A DNA stretch of 10,268 nt from CAZXYF01 sp964644705 (GTDB taxonomy: Bacteria > Planctomycetota > Brocadiia > SM23-32): positions 1 to 10,268 of the forward strand of contig CAZXYF010000111.1 in assembly GCA_964644705.1 (NCBI GenBank). Reading direction: 5' to 3'. The position numbers were made by a program, and so were the translations under genes. The notes beneath the pieces are model-generated. The model searched no databases and had not been told where the DNA came from. It was given only the letters and a program-made list of their open reading frames with translations. Position 1 is the stretch's first letter. Every line of letters starts with the position of its first letter. Of the stretch, positions 6,674 through 10,268 are shown one piece after another.

Positions 6674-7670
6674 AAACTCAACACAGGCGGCTGCAGCTAC
6701 CCCACCCGAGCCGTCCGCCGATGAAGTTCTTCTGCGGGTCCGGTACGTGGGCCTCTGCGGATCCGATCTCAAAACCTACCAGGGACACAACCCCATGGTG
6801 GAATTCCCGCGCATTCCCGGTCACGAAATCGCCGCGACAGTGGAAGACACAGGCGAGGATGTGCCCCGCGATTTCGCCGAGGGCGATCCGGTGACCGTCG
6901 TGCCCTACAGCAACTGCGGCCAGTGCGCCGCCTGCCAGAAGGGTCGCGACAACGCCTGCCAGTTCAACCAGACACTGGGCGTTCAGCGCGACGGTGCGGC
7001 GGCGGAATATGTGACCGTTCCCTGGGAAAAAGTCCTGCCGGCGACCGACCTCTCCCTGCTTGAAACGGCCCTGGTCGAACCCATGACCATTGGTTTTCAT
7101 GCCGTCGAACGAGCACAGGTCAGCTCCAATGACACCGTGCTGGTTATCGGATGCGGCATGATCGGCCTGGGATGCGTGGCGGGTTCCAGCGCCCGCGGCG
7201 CACGGGTCGTGGCGCTCGACCTGGATGACTCCAAGCTCTCGCTGGCCACTGAATGCGGCGCCGAGGAAGGAATCAACGCCCGACAGACCGACCCCGCGGA
7301 TGCGCTGGACACATTTACCGACGGAGATGGTCCCGACGTCGTAATCGAAGCCGTGGGATCCTGCGCCACCTATCGCCAGGCACTCCAGCTGGTTTCTTTC
7401 GCCGGCCGCGTGGTGGCCATTGGTTACTGCGGTGAAGACACCACCCTCCCCTCCGATCTCATTGTCAAAAAAGAGCTGGACGTGCGGGGATCCCGGAACG
7501 CAACGCCGGAGAATTTTCAGGAAGTGCTTGACCATATCTCCTCCACCGAATTACCCGTGGACCGCCTCATCAATCGCGTTGTGCCGCCGGAGGAGGCGGG
7601 AGAGGCACTGGCCCACTGGAGTGCGAACCCGCAGGATGTCACTAAAATCATCATTGAATTCAACGGATAG
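6648..7670 (+). CDS. Zn-dependent medium-chain dehydrogenase, likely L-galactonate/L-gulonate 5-dehydrogenase type
   Basis: The 340-residue product is a zinc alcohol dehydrogenase of the polyol/sugar-acid branch, using NAD(P). Catalytic zinc residues are Cys37 (GLCGSD), His59 and Glu60 (GHE), with Glu144 in LVEP. The structural zinc loop has Cys90, Cys93, Cys96 and Cys104. The nucleotide fold shows GCGMIG (168-173), with Asp191 at the end of the second strand, which favours NAD over NADP. GSRNATPENF (281-290) closely matches, from memory, the same segment of E. coli LgoD (YjjN), which oxidises L-galactonate to D-tagaturonate. With a UxaE-type epimerase just downstream, a 5-ketouronate product is a good inference. 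The frame stays open upstream to 6447, but homology begins at the ATG at 6648, preceded by GGA at 6637-6639. This start overlaps the hydrolase gene by 26 nt. Other sugar-alcohol dehydrogenase activities remain possible. Confidence 0.92.
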   Translation: MIAFTITDENSTQAAAATPPEPSADEVLLRVRYVGLCGSDLKTYQGHNPMVEFPRIPGHEIAATVEDTGEDVPRDFAEGDPVTVVPYSNCGQCAACQKGRDNACQFNQTLGVQRDGAAAEYVTVPWEKVLPATDLSLLETALVEPMTIGFHAVERAQVSSNDTVLVIGCGMIGLGCVAGSSARGARVVALDLDDSKLSLATECGAEEGINARQTDPADALDTFTDGDGPDVVIEAVGSCATYRQALQLVSFAGRVVAIGYCGEDTTLPSDLIVKKELDVRGSRNATPENFQEVLDHISSTELPVDRLINRVVPPEEAGEALAHWSANPQDVTKIIIEFNG

Positions 7671-7678
7671 AGAACCCC

Positions 7679-8923
7679 ATGATCCTCCCACGATACAGTT
7701 TCGGTGTTGGTGATCGTTTTGGTTGTGAAGGTGAAGCGCAGCTCCAGGCCGTCCTCCACGCGCATAAGGAAGGCGTCCCGGTTGCTCCTGTGTGGAACAA
7801 GTCGCAGCGGGAACACGGCATTATCGGCACTTCACCAGTTGATGTGCGCGAAGAAGCGGATGCCGCAGTGGCCGCCCTCGACTATGAAGGCCCCTATTTT
7901 GTCGATGCCGATCATATCGGCCTCGAGGATATCGACGAGTTCGTTGAACCCAGTGATTTTTTCACCCTCGATGTCGCCGAGGAAATAGGTGCCGCCCCGT
8001 CGGATGCGCGCCTGCAGAATTTCATCGACGCGCATCCTGAACTCACCGGCACAATTGAGATCGCCGACCTCCCCGATCCCGTGGTTCTCTCGCCAGACCG
8101 CCTGCGGGAGATATTGCGGACCTACCTCGCGGCGGTGGCCGCAGCCGGGCGTATCTACCGGACCATCGAGGATCGTAAAGACGACGACCGGTATGTCATC
8201 GAGATGTCCATGGATGAGACCGACCGTCCCCAGCAACCGGAAGAGCTGCTGGTCATTCTGGCCGCTGCCGCCGACGAAGGCATCCCGCTGCAGACGGTCG
8301 CCCCGAAGCTGCATGGGGAATTCCACAAAGGCGTTGACTACGCTGGCAACACCGATGATTTCGCCCGGTTTTTCGGAGCCTACCTGGCCATTGTGGATCA
8401 CGCCGTTGAACGCTATGCACTGCCCGACAACTTGAAGTTGAGCATCCATTCCGGCAGCGACAAGTTCAGCATTTACCCGCACATCCGCCGCCTCATCCAG
8501 AAATTCAATGCAGGATTGCACATCAAAACGGCGGGCACCACCTGGCTGGAAGAAGTTGCGGGACTGGCTGAAGCCGGCGGGGACGGACTGGATCTGGCGC
8601 GTTTCATTTACCGGGAAGCCCGATCTCGCCAGGAGGAGCTGTGTGCTCCCTACAGCGCCGTGCTCTCCATCGACGAAACCAGGCTCCCGGCCGTGGAGGA
8701 GGTTGAGAACTGGGGTTCCGAAACGTTCGTACGAGCACTGGAGCATAATCCAGACTGCCCCGACTACAACCCCAGTTTCAGACAGCTCATCCACGTCAGC
8801 TACGGAGTCGCGGCCGAGGCGGGGGACCGGTTTTTTGCCTGTCTGGATCGACACGCGGACGTCGTATCGCGCCGCGTGAGAGATAACCTGTATGAGAACC
8901 ATATTGCACCGCTTTTCGTTTGA
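7679..8923 (+). CDS. uxaE: UxaE-type tagaturonate/fructuronate epimerase
   Basis: This 414-residue protein matches the UxaE family (first known from Thermotoga maritima TM0440), which interconverts D-tagaturonate and D-fructuronate and so bypasses the altronate branch of hexuronate catabolism. Recognisable conserved segments are VDADHIG (75-81), EMSMDET (175-181), QTVAPKLHGEFHKGVDY (205-221), LSIHSGSDKFSIYP (254-267), GLHIKTAGTTWLEE (279-292) and FRQLIHVSYG (367-376). The repeated His, Asp, Glu and Lys residues in these segments suggest a metal-dependent barrel enzyme; I cannot say which bind the metal. It appears shorter than the Thermotoga protein as I remember it. The gene begins eight bases after the dehydrogenase stop, with AGAGAA four bases before the ATG. 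The preceding dehydrogenase probably supplies its substrate. The family also contains uncharacterised members, so another keto-uronate or keto-sugar substrate is possible. Confidence 0.85.
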   Translation: MILPRYSFGVGDRFGCEGEAQLQAVLHAHKEGVPVAPVWNKSQREHGIIGTSPVDVREEADAAVAALDYEGPYFVDADHIGLEDIDEFVEPSDFFTLDVAEEIGAAPSDARLQNFIDAHPELTGTIEIADLPDPVVLSPDRLREILRTYLAAVAAAGRIYRTIEDRKDDDRYVIEMSMDETDRPQQPEELLVILAAAADEGIPLQTVAPKLHGEFHKGVDYAGNTDDFARFFGAYLAIVDHAVERYALPDNLKLSIHSGSDKFSIYPHIRRLIQKFNAGLHIKTAGTTWLEEVAGLAEAGGDGLDLARFIYREARSRQEELCAPYSAVLSIDETRLPAVEEVENWGSETFVRALEHNPDCPDYNPSFRQLIHVSYGVAAEAGDRFFACLDRHADVVSRRVRDNLYENHIAPLFV

Positions 8924-8944
8924 ATATTGAGCATCCCTGGAAAT

Positions 8945-8948
8945 GGAG
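8945..8948 (+). promoter_or_regulatory. Ribosome-binding site deciding the oxidoreductase start
   Basis: GGAG ends six bases before the ATG at 8955. The upstream in-frame ATG at 8943 overlaps this site and has no comparable one of its own, so 8955 is preferred. Confidence 0.65.
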
Positions 8949-8954
8949 TACCCT

Positions 8955-10145
8955 ATGACAGATAACAAGCTTGACGTTTTGGTAATCGGCGCAGGAATGT
9001 ATGTATGTGGACGCGGTACGGATGGATATGGAACCGTACTCCCGGCCATTTTTCAGGCCCAGCAGAGCGATCTCATCAACTCGGTCACCGTCTGTGCCAC
9101 CTCCCGGCAGAGCTGTAAGGAACTGGAAGACAAAACCGAAGGAATTGCCGACCTTTTCGGGTATGAAGTGGATTTGCAGACCTATCCACGACACGGCCGC
9201 GACACCAGCTCGTATCTCAAAGCCATTGATGAAAATGATTTTGACTGCGCCATCGTCGTCGTGCCGGATCACCTCCATCACGAGATCGCGACTGATACTA
9301 TTGAGGCTGGCCTGAATACCTTCGTGGTCAAACCCTTCGTGCCGACCCTGGAGGAAGGGATTGAGCTCACGCGCCTGGCCGACGAACACGATGTTTATAC
9401 CGGCGTGGAGTTCCACAAACGTTACGATGCCTCGAACCTCATCATGCGCGATAAAATACGCGACGGTGAAGTCGGCGATCCGCTGTATTTCGTGGTGGAA
9501 TACTCCCAGCGGAAAACCATCCCCACGGAGGTGTTCCGGGGCTGGGCCGAGCAGACCAACATCTTCCAGTATCTCGGCGTGCACTACGCCGACATGGTTC
9601 ATTTCCTCACCGGCGCCCGTCCGCGCCGCGTGATGTCGGTCGGGCAGAAAAACTGGCTGGTCGATCAGGGCGTCGATACGTGGGATTCGATGGAGACACT
9701 GATTGAATGGGAGACCGATGACGCAAGTTTCGTCTCCACCCACATGACCAATTGGATCGATCCGAACGAAACCTCGGCCATGTCCGACCAGAAGATCAAG
9801 GTCATCGGCACGGAGGGACGCGTTGAATGCGACCAGAAACATCGCGGAGTGCAGACGGTTCTCGACGATGAGGGCGTCGAAGACATCAACCCCTATTTCA
9901 GCCGTTTCTTCGGGCCCGAGGGTGATGTCACGTTCAAAGGATACGGATGCGACAGCTTCCTGACCTTCTTCAACGACCTCATGGAGATAGCGGACGGTGC
10001 GGATCCGGCGGTCTTTGAAAAACGCGATCGTCCCACGTTCCGCTCCGCCCTCACCTCCACCGCCATCGTGGAAGCCAGCAACCAGAGCGTGACAGAAGAC
10101 GGCGAATGGATTGAAGTGGACGACGCGTTGCAGAACATTCTATAG
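8955..10145 (+). CDS. Gfo/Idh/MocA-family oxidoreductase
   Basis: This 396-residue NAD(P)-dependent oxidoreductase acts on a sugar or sugar-like substrate. The N-terminal nucleotide fold begins DVLVIGAGMYVCGRG (7-21). The usual EKP motif appears as VVKPF, keeping Lys126 and Pro127 but replacing Glu with Val. GVEFHKRYD (150-158) and YLGVHYADMVHFLTG (206-220) are the substrate-side motifs, with His210 and Asp213 as probable catalytic or binding residues. The C-terminal half is the alpha/beta substrate domain, with KVIGTEGRVECDQ (282-294) typical of the family. Length is in the family's usual range. It is the last gene of the operon, 31 bases after the epimerase. It may oxidise the starting sugar, or reduce the epimerase product as a substitute for UxuB; neither is shown by the sequence. 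A start at 8943 would add four residues. Confidence 0.9.
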   Translation: MTDNKLDVLVIGAGMYVCGRGTDGYGTVLPAIFQAQQSDLINSVTVCATSRQSCKELEDKTEGIADLFGYEVDLQTYPRHGRDTSSYLKAIDENDFDCAIVVVPDHLHHEIATDTIEAGLNTFVVKPFVPTLEEGIELTRLADEHDVYTGVEFHKRYDASNLIMRDKIRDGEVGDPLYFVVEYSQRKTIPTEVFRGWAEQTNIFQYLGVHYADMVHFLTGARPRRVMSVGQKNWLVDQGVDTWDSMETLIEWETDDASFVSTHMTNWIDPNETSAMSDQKIKVIGTEGRVECDQKHRGVQTVLDDEGVEDINPYFSRFFGPEGDVTFKGYGCDSFLTFFNDLMEIADGADPAVFEKRDRPTFRSALTSTAIVEASNQSVTEDGEWIEVDDALQNIL

Positions 10146-10178
10146 CACGCCACTCATCCGAATCCGCCCCAATATTCC

Positions 10179-10262
10179 GTAGCGCCGGGAGCCGCTCAGT
10201 TCAGTTGTGTTAATCACGCAGAAACAACCTTATAGCTCACGCCCACAGGCGCTACCGGCGCT
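10179..10262. repeat. GC-rich inverted repeats after the operon
   Basis: GTAGCGCC (10179-10186) is repeated inverted as GGCGCTAC (10248-10255). The shifted word AGCGCCGG (10181-10188) is repeated inverted as CCGGCGCT (10255-10262). The right side therefore carries GGCGCT twice. No T run follows within the window, so a terminator is not shown. The end of the window cuts the structure. Nothing else, and no gene, is seen from 10146 to 10268. Confidence 0.35.
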
Positions 10263-10268
10263 TGCTGC

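Noticed and set aside
6678..7535. 285-codon minus-strand ORF opposite the dehydrogenase
   Set aside because: It is the antisense shadow of a gene with clear zinc and nucleotide-binding motifs. Long antisense frames are common in GC-rich genes.
7832..9842. Two long minus-strand ORFs (7832-9049 and 8796-9842) opposite the epimerase and oxidoreductase
   Set aside because: They overlap each other and well-supported plus-strand genes, and show no domain motifs.
1..10268. CRISPR arrays, tRNA/rRNA genes, transposases, toxin-antitoxin or phage-defence genes
   Set aside because: No regularly spaced repeats, no RNA gene signatures and no matching protein motifs were seen on either strand.

Overview
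The window reads as a bacterial chromosome segment of moderately high GC. It holds two functional blocks of four genes each, separated by a gene-poor stretch of about 635 bases. The organism is probably a Gram-negative, free-living heterotroph. Acidic, lysine-poor proteins, cyclic-di-GMP signalling of the HD-GYP type, Cys-rich GAF/PAS sensor kinases and a UxaE-type uronate epimerase would fit the PVC group (Verrucomicrobiota/Kiritimatiellota) or a deltaproteobacterial lineage. No 16S gene or lineage marker is present, so this placement is a weak inference.

Block 1 (117-5414) is signal transduction. On the plus strand there is a receiver-GGDEF diguanylate cyclase (117-1040) with an intact GGEEF active site and RxxD inhibitory site. 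Facing it, on the minus strand and in order of transcription, are a receiver-HD-GYP c-di-GMP phosphodiesterase (5414-4221), a receiver protein whose C-terminal half looks like a histidine-kinase dimerisation domain without its histidine or ATPase domain (4193-3480), and a hybrid histidine kinase of layout GAF-PAS-HisKA-HATPase-REC (3306-1078). Together they could make a self-contained module: one sensor kinase, a synthase and a hydrolase for the same second messenger, and a possible non-catalytic kinase partner. The four receiver domains are degraded to different degrees: complete in the kinase, missing Thr and Lys in the HD-GYP protein, Asp changed to Glu in the pseudo-kinase, and only the Asp left in the cyclase.

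The spacer (5415-6049) has no convincing full-size gene. It holds a 14-bp near-palindrome, a long 72-nt imperfect hairpin (5790-5861) and a 24-codon ORF with a very good ribosome-binding site (5894-5968).

Block 2 (6050-10145) is a tight plus-strand operon: an SGNH/GDSL hydrolase, a zinc-dependent medium-chain dehydrogenase resembling L-galactonate/L-gulonate 5-dehydrogenases, a UxaE-type tagaturonate/fructuronate epimerase and a Gfo/Idh/MocA oxidoreductase. The first two genes overlap by 26 nt and the next gaps are 8 and 31 nt. The simplest reading is catabolism of an uncommon sugar acid: ester or lactone hydrolysis, oxidation of an aldonate to a 5-keto uronate (D-tagaturonate or D-fructuronate), epimerisation to the form that enters the common 2-keto-3-deoxygluconate route, plus one further redox step. 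The later steps (mannonate dehydratase, KDG kinase), a transporter and a polysaccharide lyase are not in the window. The last 120 bases hold no gene but contain GC-rich inverted repeats sharing a GTAGCGCC core with the spacer.
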